Shown: positions 12,463-24,926 of the stretch, piece after piece
How the letters are laid out: each line of letters opens with the position of its first letter
Position numbering within the stretch: the stretch's first letter is position 1
NCBI GenBank assembly: GCA_016801885.1
Contig: CM028903.1
Location: 14,400,535-14,464,534 of the forward strand
DNA length: 64,000 bases
From: Toxotes chatareus
Taxonomy: Eukaryota; Chordata; Actinopteri; Toxotidae
Direction of reading: 5' to 3'
Program-made: the position numbers and the translations under genes
Notes under the pieces: generated by a model
What the model saw: only the letters and a program-made list of their open reading frames with translations
The model's database searches: none
Told to the model about the DNA's origin: nothing

Positions 12463-15400
12463 AGCATTGGCTCTGGGGTCGTCATTACAGCTAACTATGG
12501 GGTTGAAAAAGGCAGCTAGAATGGCATCCCAGCACAGGACATTATGGATTACTTCACATTTTATAACATGCTGTCAGGATCAGGGCATATGAACTGTAGC
12601 CCAGTGCTGAGGAGACGCAGAACAGAGGCTCAGACTGCCACTGCTTTTTCCGGGACACAGCACCACGGCGGGACGATACGAGCCTCCAGCAGCTGACAGG
12701 TAGTGTTTGTGCTCCAGCTGCTCGCCAGTGCCAACTTAAACCAAATCACTGTGCTGCAGATTTAGAGGGGCCAACAGAAACAAGAGGGCAGTTAGTTGAG
12801 TAAGTGTTTCTGTTGACCAAAGCTGCATTTCTGTATCTGATCTTCATCTTTTCATTTTCATTTTCATTTTCTAAATGTTTTTTAAATTTCTCTGTGAAGC
12901 AAACAGACTGATGAACAACCCATGAAGCTGGACTTGTCTCCCAACTTCATACACCTACTGCTACATGTACACTTGTTATTTTTTTTTAAATTTATTCCTA
13001 TATATTATGTTTGTATTTTTACCTAATATTATCACTTTTCTTTTCTGTATTGTTACTCTGTATACATGTTGCATATACTCTGTATATGCAACATCTAGTG
13101 CATGTCTTTACATCCTGGAAGAAGGACTCCTGTGTTACTCTACCCAAGGCCCATGGCAATGAGTTTTTCCTTATGCAAATTAAGTATCTAATGATAGAGG
13201 GTGTTGTGTGATGTGCATGAAATAAAGTTCTGTGAGGCAAAGTTGTGATTTTAGGCAGTGAAAATAAATTGTTTTATTTATTTATTTTTTGACTTGAACT
13301 GATTTATATTTTTAACAGACCACACAGAAAACGAGCACAGAGTGGACGTCAGATTGTCAGAAAATCTGTGCTTGCTGATTTAATATACACACACACTTGT
13401 ACCTTTGTACACAATTCAGTCAGCTTTTTTCAGTCTATGCAGCTATTGCGAACTATTGGGGAGGGAAGGAGAAAATACAATATCAAATAGTGGCGCTCAG
13501 ATTTCACAGGTGTGCCGTCTGCAGGAAGCTACACCCTCACTTCAGGGATTTATCGATATGTTCTCCTCATACTCTCACATTGTATGATTTGGAATGAGGA
13601 AAAGTCGAGAAATGTGTCCATGCTTTTGGACATTTGCTCCCAGCAGGCCTGTCTGTAGCTCAGCAGCTAAGCTACAGAAAGGCAGCAGCTCAAAACAGGT
13701 AACATGCAGTTTCTCCAAAAATAAAGTCAAATAAAGTAAGGATCAAAGTGCAGTTCTTACTGACAGTCCTGTTTTCATCCTTTGTATCTCCACTTAAGGA
13801 CCACCAGGAGCAGGTACTTATAAGTAAGTACCTAATACTTTTTTTATTAGTGCCTGATTCATACAACAAAATTACCTAATCAGTCACAGGCTGTGTAACT
13901 GATTTATCTTTCCTTCAACACCTCTGAATAAAACTGAGACCAAGGAGACTCTTAAGAATGTTATTTTCATATTTAAGTGCGGCTGATACTGATCTGACAG
14001 ACACGCCTTTCCTTTCTGCACCTCGCCCTGCCCCTCAGTGCTGTCCACTATGTTTTCACTGTACGGAGGAACGCCAGCTCGACTCTCTGACATCTAACGG
14101 AGGTCTTTCCCTCTGGTCATAAAGGCCACATTATCCAGCTGTACATCTGTGACCCAGCCTGAGGAAATGTCACAGCCGGGCTGTTTGCAGCCACTGTGCT
14201 CTTCCTGGCGTGAGGGACACTCGGACCTCTCTGTTACACCCTCCCAACCACAGATGCCAGTCAAGGATGACCGGGCCTCACTAATACATGCTAATGCATT
14301 CAGAGTGGAACATGTGCTGCGAACCTCACATTTCATATACTGTATGTCAATACTAATGTTTAAAACATTTGACCTCCAAGTCTTGATATCACGGCAAAGC
14401 AAAATGAGTTAAATTGGTCACTGTGATTGGACCAGCGATGAGACCTCTGCAGCACATGTGCTCAGCGCCATCACGAAGCGTATTTACAAGGGATTACCTC
14501 GGTGATCTGTGATAAAGTGCTCAACTGTTTTCCACACACTGCTCTCATGGCCACAAGGGCATTAGAGTTGGATAGAGACAGAGAGGAAGAGGGAGGGAGA
14601 CAGAAATAGTAAGCGAGCTAGATGGACACATAGACAAAGAGTGACAGAGAGACATTGAGAGGTAGAAACAGAGAAGGACAGAAGGCCAGGCAGAGGGAGA
14701 AATGAGCAGTGGCAGAAGCGACAGAGATGGCAGAGAGGGAGAGGGAGAGAAAGAGGGGAACAAAGAGCATATTGTCAGTGCTGGGTGCTAATCGTCTCCT
14801 CTTAGGCTGCCAGAGACAACAGGTGAGAGCAGTTTGACTCCCTGCAGGCTCCATGAAGCTTTCAGGGCTGTGTGTGTGTGTGTTTGAGTGTGTGTGTATG
14901 TGTGTGTGCAGGGGCCAGGGGACCTCGGGAGAACTCTGCCAATGCCAACTCAAACGGCAAATGAGGAGTGAGGGCCGCACCATCAAAGGGTTCTTTTCAG
15001 ACATGCCAGGGCCTTGGCTGTATATGTATGAGTGTGTGTGTGTGTGAATATAAGTGCATATGTCTGTGTGTGTGTGTGTGTGTACACGCATTTGCATGTG
15101 TATTATGTGTGCAAGATATAATGTTTGCACACCCTCCACGAAATGCTCTCATCTGCTAACACCAACAGTAATAACAGTATCTGTGTTCAAAGCAACAACA
15201 GAAGGGACGTTGCACTGTCTGAAAAAAGGACGGTCTTTGATGTTTACAAGAGTGCGTGGGCTTATTATGTGTTAACAATCTGACAAAGCATGTGACCCAG
15301 AGCAGCTGCTTGCAGAACTCTCACCTATAGGATCACGGAAGTGACTGCAGAATTTCAAGCAGGGGAGATTAAGAAAGAAAAGCAAGGAGAGCAGTTGTTA

Positions 15401-17843
15401 TTGATGTATTTTAAAGGTAGAAAGAAACTTCTGTGAGGTCTCAGTGCTGCAAAGTTTCCATCACATGTCGCGGCCACAGTAGGAACTCTCCTAAGCACTG
15501 TTGTTGGTGGAAATCTGCAGATGAGTACGGTGACTGAAGAGAACTGTTTTCTATGATTTATCTGTAAGTGAAGATGAAATGACATCTGCAGTAGGACTCC
15601 TCAAGACCCCTGTGGACCAGACCTGGAGCTGAGTCACATTCAGGGACTGTCTCTGGTGAAGGTGGACCACAGAACTGCTGCACTGAAAACAGCCCAAAAT
15701 ATACACAGAAAAAAACACTATGGTTTATTGCAACTTTTTTTTCTTTTTGACATTATCACAGCTCTGGACTTTCTGTATCTGTTATAATAACATTGTGCAC
15801 ATTAAAACACAGCAACGCTGCTAAAAATAGGTCGGACTGGGCCACAAACACAAGCAGTCAGACGATCGCATGGGTTGACAGTTTTACCAGACTGACTACC
15901 ACTTTATTTGGTAAAGCTGAGAGTGAGGTCTTTCGTAATATTGCTAACAACGTTATCCTTAACACACATGGCACTGTGATATTCAACACATAGTTTGTTG
16001 GCCTATTGAATCTATTTTGTCCATTGTTGCTATGCCCCAAAATCTCAGCAAAGCAGGCGAAACGCATTCGTAAACTGACCTGCATCCTTCACTTCAGAGT
16101 TTAATCTGATTGACTTTGACACATGAAGTCACAAGGTTTTCCATTGTCCAGCTGGTTTGAGAGAGGGGGTGGGGCTGACCCCTCTCATTCAGGAAAGAGT
16201 GTTTGTTTATATCCTCTATTTTGTAATTGCATTGGGAAAATAACAAGAGAGAAGAAAGAATGCTGCTCGTCCAAAGTGAATAGCAGGAGTCCCAAAGAGC
16301 TGACATCATGGGAAAGATGAATGAATATAAGGAGAGATATCCCCATTCACAACATTACTGACTGCTCATTTGGTTGGCACTTTTGGGACACCTGCCATGG
16401 CCCGTCTGATAATGCAGTCAAGAAAATATGTGTTGGTTTGCTGGTGGTGTTTCATACCAGAGAGCAGATGTGCGACAAGCACAATGGCATCTTTTGGTAT
16501 CCAAGAAAAAAATGCTGTGATTACTCCTCATTTTAGGTGAACTAATGCATATTTCTGTCCGAACCACTGTGTTTCTGTGGTGGTTCAGAAGATTTGTGTG
16601 GAACAGGGTGGAAAAAAAGTTCCAATGGAAAAGTGCAGAGCCCTGTTGTGCGGGGCATGGAGAGTGAACTATGCATGCTGGGATAAATAAATGTCCTGGA
16701 GTCACAGCAGACCATGTCAAGAAACATCTGGGGGCAGTGTGTGCATGTATTTATGCTGGCATATGTGTGTGCATGTACATTTGTGTGTAGGAGACCATGA
16801 TCATCGCCACCAGACCCATTAATCCATCGTACATGCAAGTATAAAACGTCATTCACCACAGATAAAAATAAGGCCGATAAGGTTACACTGTGGAGTTTTT
16901 AGATTTGAGGTGTGTTGCCGCTGAAAGCATTCTCAACAGAAGTTATGGCCACCGTTACTGGACAGGCAACTTGAGCTCAGTTGGAGTTTAAATGCCAAGA
17001 GATGGCCTGCAGCAAGAAAAGAGCCTAAAGTAGTTCTCCCTAAATTAGCCTGTCTGTCAAAACAAGATGTAGTTCCTCTGAGGACGCAGCGTCCAGGGAG
17101 AGAGAGAGAGAGAGAAAACGAGAGAGGGCTTAAAACTGTGTTTTCCATTTGGGAACTCACATTGTAAATCTTTTTTCTCATAAACATACTGAGTTTTAAG
17201 CTTATTAGGAAAAAAAAGTTTAGCCCCAGTTTTGGCCAGTATTTCATTAGACCACTGCATGACGCTACAAGGCGTTGGTATTAGAACCAGAAAGTACAGA
17301 ATCCACCCATTCGTATGGTGGCATATCTGAGGAGCCACCTCTACTTTTTTGTCAGTGTGATGGCAATTCTTGCACAAGATTTGACTTAATTTTGGATAAA
17401 ATTCTGTCTGCATTCACTTGCGACCATTTCTTGAAAAGCCTGGATTCAAAAGCACAAAACCTTTCACAACAATGTGACTTAGCAGTTGCATTTAGTCAGA
17501 AGCAAAGGGTATTCACAGGGTATTTTGACCCTCAGGCATGACACCCTTCAGTTTGTGTGTTGATGGTGGTGGTTAAATCATATCCAGCTACTCCATTCTC
17601 TCCTCAGTTTCCTGAGATACATCTATCTTTCCCATTCCAACGAATGTCCAGAACAGTGAGGACTTGCAAGACTGATGCTGCAGGGAAGCCTCTGCAATGG
17701 ACTTCAGCAGGGAAGAGCCATGCTTTCTGCTTCTGGGGAGGGTCTGCTCTGACTGCTTAAGATCTCTTGGCAAACATAAGGTAGAAAATAAGTAAAATAA
17801 CTTGCAAAGAAGGCAGGAGAGCTTTAGAAAAACTGTTAGTTGG

Positions 17844-18967
17844 TGTGGCGAGGGGCACTAAGGGGAGGATTGAAATCACCGACAACGCCACCCGGGGACT
17901 CGCACCCGAGGAAATTCCTAGCATAAACTTCTTAGTAAATGTACAAGACACACGTACGTTACTGAGGCAGAGACATGAGTTAAAATGTTTATAAATGTAT
18001 TTATTAATCACAAAAAAAAAACAAACAAAGACTGGAACTGATGAGAACTGCTGAAAAAGAAAGAAGGAAAGGTGAAAAGAATACCGGCAACTGAATGAAA
18101 TAGTTAAAAGGTATTTTATTTTATATACTAAAAAAAGGAGGAAGGCCTCAACAATCAAGTTAAAAGAACAATATATTTAAGATTTTAAAATTCAAGTTAA
18201 AAACACTAAGCAGAGGCCACATGCAGAGAGGCAGACTACACAAAGGAGTGCCAGGAGTGCTACCACTAACTCACGGCAACCTCACAGCAAATGGTGCAGT
18301 CTACAGTGTCCCTGTGTATTAACGCACATGCAATTCAATGAAGGGCCCTCACCACAGGTGACTAGCCTCTCCACAGTAGCACTCCTCCTAGAAAGAAAAG
18401 AATCTCAAACAAAATTTAATCGCAAGCAAATGAACAATGATGGTAAAGCAAATATAACCTGATAAACAATGATCAGCAAAGCAAAAATACAAAATAACCC
18501 AGTTGGCCAGGAGCAAATTCAAACAAAAAAAAAAAAAATCAATAAGAAAATAACTAAAAGAACTGAAGCCTAAACTCAAGGCAAAAGTCAAAAACAAAAG
18601 GTCAAACTAAGGAGTAAAACAAGGGGGCAAACGAAGGGGCAAAACAGCAATAGTGCAGGTGAACCTAAAAGAAAGGGGAAGAAACACCATTAACCAAGTT
18701 CACACTGCTTATTTAAAAAGTATTAAAAAAAAAAAAAGAACAGTCACAGGCCAACTCACCGCAGGATGTTAAAAACTATTATCAAACCCCTCACAAGCAA
18801 TGCAGAACCTGGACAGCCACAGCAGGAACAGAGCAGGAGGCAAAGAAAGAGAAAAAAGATCACAGGTGTCTTATATAACTTGTTCCTGATTAGGAGGAGT
18901 TAGGAGGGACTGGCTCAAGGCTGCACTCAGCAGCTCCACCTAGAGTAGGGGAGGATTCCCCACCACA
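17844..18967 (-). mobile_element. solo LTR, 1124 bp, with TTGG target duplication
   Basis: On the minus strand it begins TGTGGTGGGGAATCC and ends CCCTCGCCACA, so TG...CA with TGTGG/CCACA inverted ends. The plus-strand flanks are TTGG at 17840-17843 and TTGG at 18968-18971. A minus-strand TATA box (GTTATATAAG) lies at 18871-18878 near the start, with AATAAA hexamers further on (18120-18115, 18005-18000). No internal genes adjoin. It is a different family from the LTR at 1695. Confidence 0.75.
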
Positions 18968-20300
18968 TTGGCATAAGTTAATTCCATAGCTGATGTTTGG
19001 GGTGACTGCACGTCTTCTTCAGAACTTGCAAATCATTACTTTTATTTATTCATTTAAGTGTCCTGTATGGGCTTTTAAAACTCTAGACAGCAACAACAAC
19101 CAGGATAGTTTTATAACAAATCATAATATGCTGTTCCACAAATTCGAAAAAGAGAACATTTCAAAAGGTAAGAGCACATCCTGTCATGACTGATACAGTC
19201 TTCTCTGTCACAGCTGTCATCATATCACCTTTTATACTTATTCTTTACCTGAATGGAACAACCACCATCTGTCTGTGGCACTAGAAGTTGATACTTTGAG
19301 TCTTTCCAAATCCCGTCTCTTGGCACTGAAATATCATCTTAACTTCTTGGGGCCACAGCACAAAGTCTGGAAATCCACAGTCCTTCAGTGCAACTTCAAG
19401 AAAGACTTTTTTTTTTTTTTTTTTTAAACTACTGCTACGAACCAGTGTTCAGTCTCTTATACGCCTAATCTTAACTATCCAGAGATACCATATCTAAACT
19501 CTTACACTTGGGACAGCTGCTTCTCTCTCTCTCACCTGGATGGGACCATTTCATTTCTATGACTTATGAGCCAAAAACATGATATCATCTGAAAACACCA
19601 AAGGTGCCAGGCAACTGTCACCAAAGTGGCAGACGGACATCCTGTCCATAATGAATGAGAAAATTGGACGAGGTGCATCCATTCAGGAGTCTAAACCAAC
19701 AATCTGAATATACCTCTTCCTCCTCTTCCTGCTCAGGACCAAATGAGTCATGGTATGAGGAGTACCTGTGAGGAAATACCACACAGTTTGGTCATAGCAT
19801 GGGGAGTAGTTGTCTCATATAATACTGAACAGATCTGACCTTTGTCTTTCAACAAAACCAGGCCAGCTTACACACATCCTACGCTCGTCTTTATTACAGA
19901 AACAGAATTTTATCCATTGGCAGCTGTGTACTGACACACCCCAGATGTTCAGGGACAGTGAGATAGGAGTGAATTTAGTGATACACACCAGCACAAAGTG
20001 AGACTGCCAGTTTGAAACACAGTGACAGACTGGAAGAGGCAGGTCCCAGAGTCCGGGAACACATACACTAACAGCAGAGATGGACTTGGATTCAGTCCAG
20101 ACTGCCTGCTGCGCCAACTGTCAGTCATATTACACCGCTAACAAAGAATGCAATAAGTACCAGCTAATTAAATCAAACTGGATACACTCTTAGGAACTAA
20201 TACCACCTCACGGCTTAGATTTCTGTTTTTGTGGCACCGTCATCCAACACTGTGGAATCGATTACTGTTATACCTGCTTTTAAGCACTTCCCTCATTCAC

Positions 20301-20302
<2 letters not shown>

Positions 20303-20332
<30 letters not shown>
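20303..20332 (+). repeat. (CA)n microsatellite
   Basis: About 15 CA units. Confidence 0.95.
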
Positions 20333-20336
<4 letters not shown>

Positions 20337-22076
20337 TTATGGGCAGGCAGAGATGTCCACACAAACACAGATGCCAAAACGCGCTCGGTCAGTGACCCCT
20401 GAGGCAACATGTTGTACTGTAATTAAAGTGCATTAACACATGCACCACAAGTGTTTCTTTCCTTTCCACAGTTCAGAGCGAGGGGCTATAAAGTGTTTCC
20501 CTGATACAGTTTTCCGTATCACTGTATCCCTCTCCCTTCGTTTGATGTGCTGATCTTCAGTCACCCTGCAGTGGAGGGGTGAGGAACATCAGAAAGCTCG
20601 AAACTCGGGCCAGCTCGGGTTTCAGGATGCTGCAACTTTTTGAACTTTAAGCTGTTTCCTTGGGATTTTCTGCTTGTGGGTAGGAACTTTATTCCCATTG
20701 ACAGGTGACCGGAGAGATGTGGCAGAGTGCTGACCAGGAAAATAAACTCAGAAAGTTAAGAAGTAGGATAAAAGTTAAATAAGTTTGGTGCAATCTCAGT
20801 CTAATAATCTGTTTGAACTTCAATGATTCTGAGGTCTGGAACCAGACTAGCTTAGGCCTATACTCTGTATACTCCTCCTGTGCTGCAGCTCAACTAATCT
20901 CAGAAGAAAAACAATGAAATTATGACTTCATTTAAAAAAAAATCCACATTTTAAGTCAGCTGTAAAAACACAAAATTGTGATTGAGAGAACATGAAATGA
21001 GTAAAATAGCTTGATTGAAGTAGTTAACCTAAAAGTAACAAGCTTGAAAGAGTAGAGTTTGGCACAGGTTTGCTCAAAAAGATGGAGGCCTCAATATTAA
21101 AAAATAAAGGAACTGTGTTAGTAGATATTGTACTTCACACTGTAATTAATCAATTCATTGTATGTTCAACCGGCTGATGTGGGATAAACCTGGGGCTTCT
21201 GGGACCCCTGGGTCTCTGGGGACCCAGGGAAGTTGCCTGCTTGGCCCAGTTGGTGATCCAGTCTCACAAGTCAAATATTTATTTTTCATTTATTAAGCAA
21301 AAATGTCATTTTTTTTCAGCAGTTAGTCTTTTTTCGGACAATCAACAAATTCTCCTGCCAAAAAACCCATGCACCCCTCCTCTCCCCCGGTAAAGAAAAA
21401 AAAAAAAAAAAAAAGAAAGACATTTCCATCTACTACTGAGCCATAAAATTCCATTTTCATGAATCAAGTGAAAACAATCTGTTAATGTGGTGAGATCATT
21501 TTCACTGCTTACAATACAAATCAACTTGTTTCATGAGTGTCACTTTCTTGATTCTCATGCTGTGCAGTTATGGTTCAGGACACTGATACTCTCTTCTAGA
21601 AAATTCCCAAAACATGGGTCTATACAGGGAACTGGTGGCATTAGTTGGCCCCACTGGCAGCACATTTTTTTCTCATTAAAAATAAATATTGAAGCCTGAA
21701 CATTAGATTAAATGACATAGACGGATGATTTTTGCAGTAAAGGAACCAAACATGGTGCGGAGATAGGACTAGGGTTAAGAGTGTGGGACTGTCTACAAGT
21801 GCACATTAGTAAGTGTGTGTGTGTGTGTCTGATCGGGCTCTATCCATGACGTTGTCCAGCCCCTGGCAGTGGAAGGGGTCTGAGGTCTGGGCGCCTTGGA
21901 AACTGCCCATTGGGCCTCAGTGGGGAAGAACATCATGCGCACACACACACGCTCTGTTTCTGTTGGACCGCCCTGCAGGAATTCACTTATTTGTGGAAAT
22001 GTTAAGAATTCAAGCAATGAAGCTTAGAAAACTGAACGTTAACCAAAAACTAAACACTTCCTGAGCAGTAGTGGGG

Positions 22077-22190
22077 TCAGCCTGGTGGTTCAGTACAATA
22101 AAGATCTTGGGCCTGATTCAATTCCTGATTCTTGATTTTGATTATCTACATTGTTGTGAAATAAAACGGCATAAAAAATTGCCTCAGGTG
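22077..22190 (+). mobile_element. possible SINE copy
   Basis: CAGCCTGGTGGTTCAGTA, B-box-like GATTCAATTCCTG and a tail AATAAAACGGCATAAAAAAT, similar to the ends of tRNA-derived fish SINEs. Confidence 0.4.
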
Positions 22191-22706
22191 GGGAAAAAAA
22201 AGATTTCAACCGTTTAAAAACAATTTTAAACCCCAAAATTAAAGACCTCAGAGCCATGAATATGAGACAGAGAGCAACAGCCCTTGTCCTCCGTCGATCT
22301 CTCTCCCACATGGCTGGCTCTCACTTTCCCTCAGCAGACAATGGCCCCTCTGTTTCAACTGTTTAACCATTTTCTCACCTATCCTAAATACTCACACACA
22401 CTCTCACAGACACGCCCAAATGCACATATAGTTACAAATCAGTGCCGTTTTCATTTTTACATCTATGGAGGCACACACACATACATGCATATGCACACGG
22501 ATACAGACACACACTCACAGCCAAAGAAGGGGAAAAAACAGCAATATCAGTGGTGTGATACCATCCTGAGGATGCCAGGGCAGAGCTGAAGTGTGGCACA
22601 TGCCTTTGATGTGAATCCAGAGCATGGGCATGTAACAGATACAAAATTACACCCTGTCCTGCTTTGATCTCTAAAACCCCATGCCTGCTTCTACAGAGGT
22701 AATACG

Positions 22707-22708
<2 letters not shown>

Positions 22709-22750
<42 letters not shown>
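22709..22750 (+). repeat. (GT)n microsatellite
   Basis: About 21 GT units, followed by further interrupted GT tracts to 22892. Confidence 0.95.
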
Positions 22751-22752
<2 letters not shown>

Positions 22753-23659
22753 GTGGGTGTGTATCAGGGTGTGTGTGTAAAAGTGTTTATTTAGATGTGT
22801 GTGTGGTTTGTGTACATCTTTGCCTGCATGATAAAACGTATCACAAATATATAAAGATGCCCAAATGTGCGTGTGTGTGTGTGTGTGTGCGTGAGTGCAA
22901 ATGAGCAATGACACATGCAGTGCATGTTCAGCCTTACAGCGTCGGACCGTGGGGAACTAAACCCTGGCAGAGGCTTGTAGGCGCCTGGTAAAAACATGTT
23001 CCTGGAGACCTTCTGCCGAGTTTGTCTTGTCGTCACGTCGTCCACAGTGGACTCCCCACTCTGCCTTCACAGCCGATGATGATCAGGTTGCGTCTTGGAT
23101 TTCCATCTGAACCACCCTCTAATCTCATGGCAGTCGAGCATGAACGGAAACTCCTCTCAGCCCTGTAAGGTCACCCCCCTCGCAGGAATTAGCACAACAC
23201 ATGTTTATGTGTCCCGCATTATCTAAATGCGTCTGAGGTTTTGGAGACACTTCAACCTGTTAATAATCAAATCACTGAGTGACGGATGATACACTCTGAA
23301 TCAAATACTGTAGTGACGATCCGTTGCAATCATGAATGTACAGTGATATCTGTAATGTTTTGAAGAGACAAACAAACAGCCCCCTGTTTTTCAGACTGAT
23401 CCTGGCTGTTTGGGCAGGACGATGATAGATAATATCTGTGCCTTGAGATGAGCAACAAGATAAACTGCACAACTGTTAACCTGCTGCAATTCAGTGTCAT
23501 CACTCTGAAGACTTCTCACAGTGCAGATACAGTGTAAAGGAGACACATCTCAAAACTGTCGTCACATAGCTTGAACGTTTAATAAAAAAAGTGGTCAAAA
23601 ACATTTCAAATTCAAAGAGGTAAATTTAGTCATTTAAGTCAGAAATAAGACTCCTGGAG

Positions 23660-23795
23660 GTCTAAGACGGCGACCATGTAATTGTAAAATCCCTTGTTCA
23701 AGTCCGTTCAGGGCCTTTACATCATTTCGCCTCTCTCTCCCTTAATTTCCTCTCTCTGCTCCCTGTCAAATAAAGACAGATACACCTAAAAGAAT
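23660..23795 (+). mobile_element. tRNA-derived SINE copy
   Basis: GAGGTCTAAGACGGCGACCA, B box TTGTTCAAGTCC, then GGGCCTTTACATCATTTCGC, CTCTCTCTCCCTTAATTTCC and TGTCAAATAAAGACAG. The layout matches a SINE family very common in fish. Confidence 0.6.
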
Positions 23796-24143
23796 TTCTC
23801 TTAGTTTCTCAAGTTAAAGTTAAAAGAGTCACTCTCATCCATCTCGGGAAATATCTTAAATTAAACAATACATTTTAACAACAATAGGATATGGATCTCT
23901 CTCCACCTGAGCCTTTCATGCAGTTGGAAAAGAAATCCATACTGAATGTGGAAACAAGAACTGAGACTGAAGAGATAGATTATGGCTATGTTGTGTGTTG
24001 TTTCTATGTCGTAAGTGCTTAGCGTCTCTTACTTAGGTTGTACATGGCTTGTAAACAGAGGGTGATTTTGGGGGGTAATAAAGGGGGTTGGCATTGCCTT
24101 GTTAGTGCCAAACATTCTATGTTAACATGTTTTGTTTTATTTA

Positions 24144-24350
24144 TTAGTTGTTTTTTTTTGTTTGTTTTAGTGGAAAAACTATGTGTAAAGACAATTTGTC
24201 TCCCAGCATCCCCTTGTTAAAGCTGAACAAGTCATCCAGTGCTCGTAAATACCAGAGCAGCACAGCCAGGACAATGGGGATGATGAAGAGCGCTGCGGGA
24301 GGTTGAATGTACTTCATGAGTGTCTGGCGGCACTTAGTGGTGAAGGTGTG
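24144..24350 (-). pseudogene. unidentified open frame with one strong transmembrane helix (possible exon relic)
   Basis: The minus strand is open between TAG at 24353-24351 and TAA at 24146-24144, about 68 codons. It reads TFTTKCRQTLMKYIQPP, then the hydrophobic AALFIIPIVLAVLLWYL, then RALDDLFSFNKGM and a less convincing end. The DNA is more G/C-rich than its surroundings, as a coding exon would be, but no good splice donor follows and no partner exon was found. I do not recognise the family. It could be a lone exon of an unseen gene, a decayed gene, or chance. Confidence 0.3.
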
Positions 24351-24703
24351 CTACTGAGAGACTTCCCATCAGTCTGTGGTGCTGAGGTCGCACGACACGG
24401 TCCATTCGTGTGAGCAAAAGGCACTTGTGGCATTTATGTGACACTTCAGCCTGTTAATAATCAAATCAAATACTGATAATAATCCCGCTGCTATTATAGT
24501 GACACACAACCATTATGTAGCTTGTTTACAAACATGTAAACACTTAAGCCTGCCAAAATGGCTGAGTGATGTAATGGAAACTATGAATGCTCTGGGATCT
24601 GCTGTCTCACCAGGAATAGAGGGCAAAATATAAAGCAGCGGTTGCAGCACAGTGTCAGAGTGTGTTTCCATCCAGGCATAATACTGAAAACAAAAACTGT
24701 GGT

Positions 24704-24709
24704 TTTATT
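24704..24709 (-). terminator. grk7: candidate grk7 polyadenylation signal
   Basis: AATAAA on the minus strand about 220 nt past the grk7 stop codon, followed on that strand by a T/G-rich stretch (GTTTTTGTTTTC). It is the nearest canonical hexamer I found; transcript ends were not tested. Confidence 0.5.
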
Positions 24710-24926
24710 GTGCCACTGAGACAGCACATGTTCCCATCATGTTTGGCTGCAGCAGCACAATGTGATGATATAATTTTCTGATGATTCCTCTTTAGTAAGG
24801 AAGGTGTTTTAAGGGCTTAAGGTTCCTGAGGTGCTGTATGCAGTATTATAAACCAGGCACTTCACTTCAATTGTGTATTTTGATGTGTTCCAAAGGGCTG
24901 TTGTTCGGTCCATCTCTGCTGGTCAG

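Larger units (their letters stand above)
2300..17843. other. gene-poor interval with scattered repeats
   Basis: No convincing exon on either strand. It has an imperfect tandem duplication at 3285-3463, (GA)n, (TG)n and (CT)n tracts, repeat copies at 4127-4295, 4493-4640, 11361-11690 and 16124-16240, hairpins at 6202-6256 and 13066-13094, a G-rich stretch at 6731-6797, and a polypurine tract at 14575-14760. The stretches 7.1-9.6 and 9.7-11.3 kb hold nothing I can name apart from simple repeats. Confidence 0.5.
18972..24143. other. gene-poor interval with CA/GT tracts and SINE copies
   Basis: No gene seen. It contains a T run at 19409-19425, (CA)n at 20303-20332, an A run near 21396-21415, SINE-like copies at 22077-22190 and 23660-23795, and GT/CA tracts across 22.4-22.9 kb. 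Long His-Thr or Cys-Val frames here are microsatellite translations. Confidence 0.5.

Noticed and set aside
12586..12704. G/C-rich segment ending CAGCTGACAGGTAGTG that looks like a first exon
   Set aside because: The frame from the ATG ends in a stop just before the possible donor and no following exon was found, so it could at best be untranslated.
14618..15139. 173-codon minus-strand frame
   Set aside because: It runs through polypurine and CA-rich simple sequence and reads as low-complexity Leu/Ser and His-Thr stretches.
21190..21230. Small inverted repeat around CCCTGGGTC/GACCCAGGG
   Set aside because: Nine-base arms in a G/C-rich patch are expected by chance and nothing nearby gives it meaning.
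22432..22914. Long minus-strand frame rich in His-Thr repeats
   Set aside because: It is the translation of (GT)n/(CA)n microsatellites; there is no splice context and no domain.
1..24900. Search for ATP1B3, the human neighbour of GRK7
   Set aside because: No exon of an ATPase beta subunit could be recognised on either strand, so the gene is either beyond the left edge or elsewhere in this genome.
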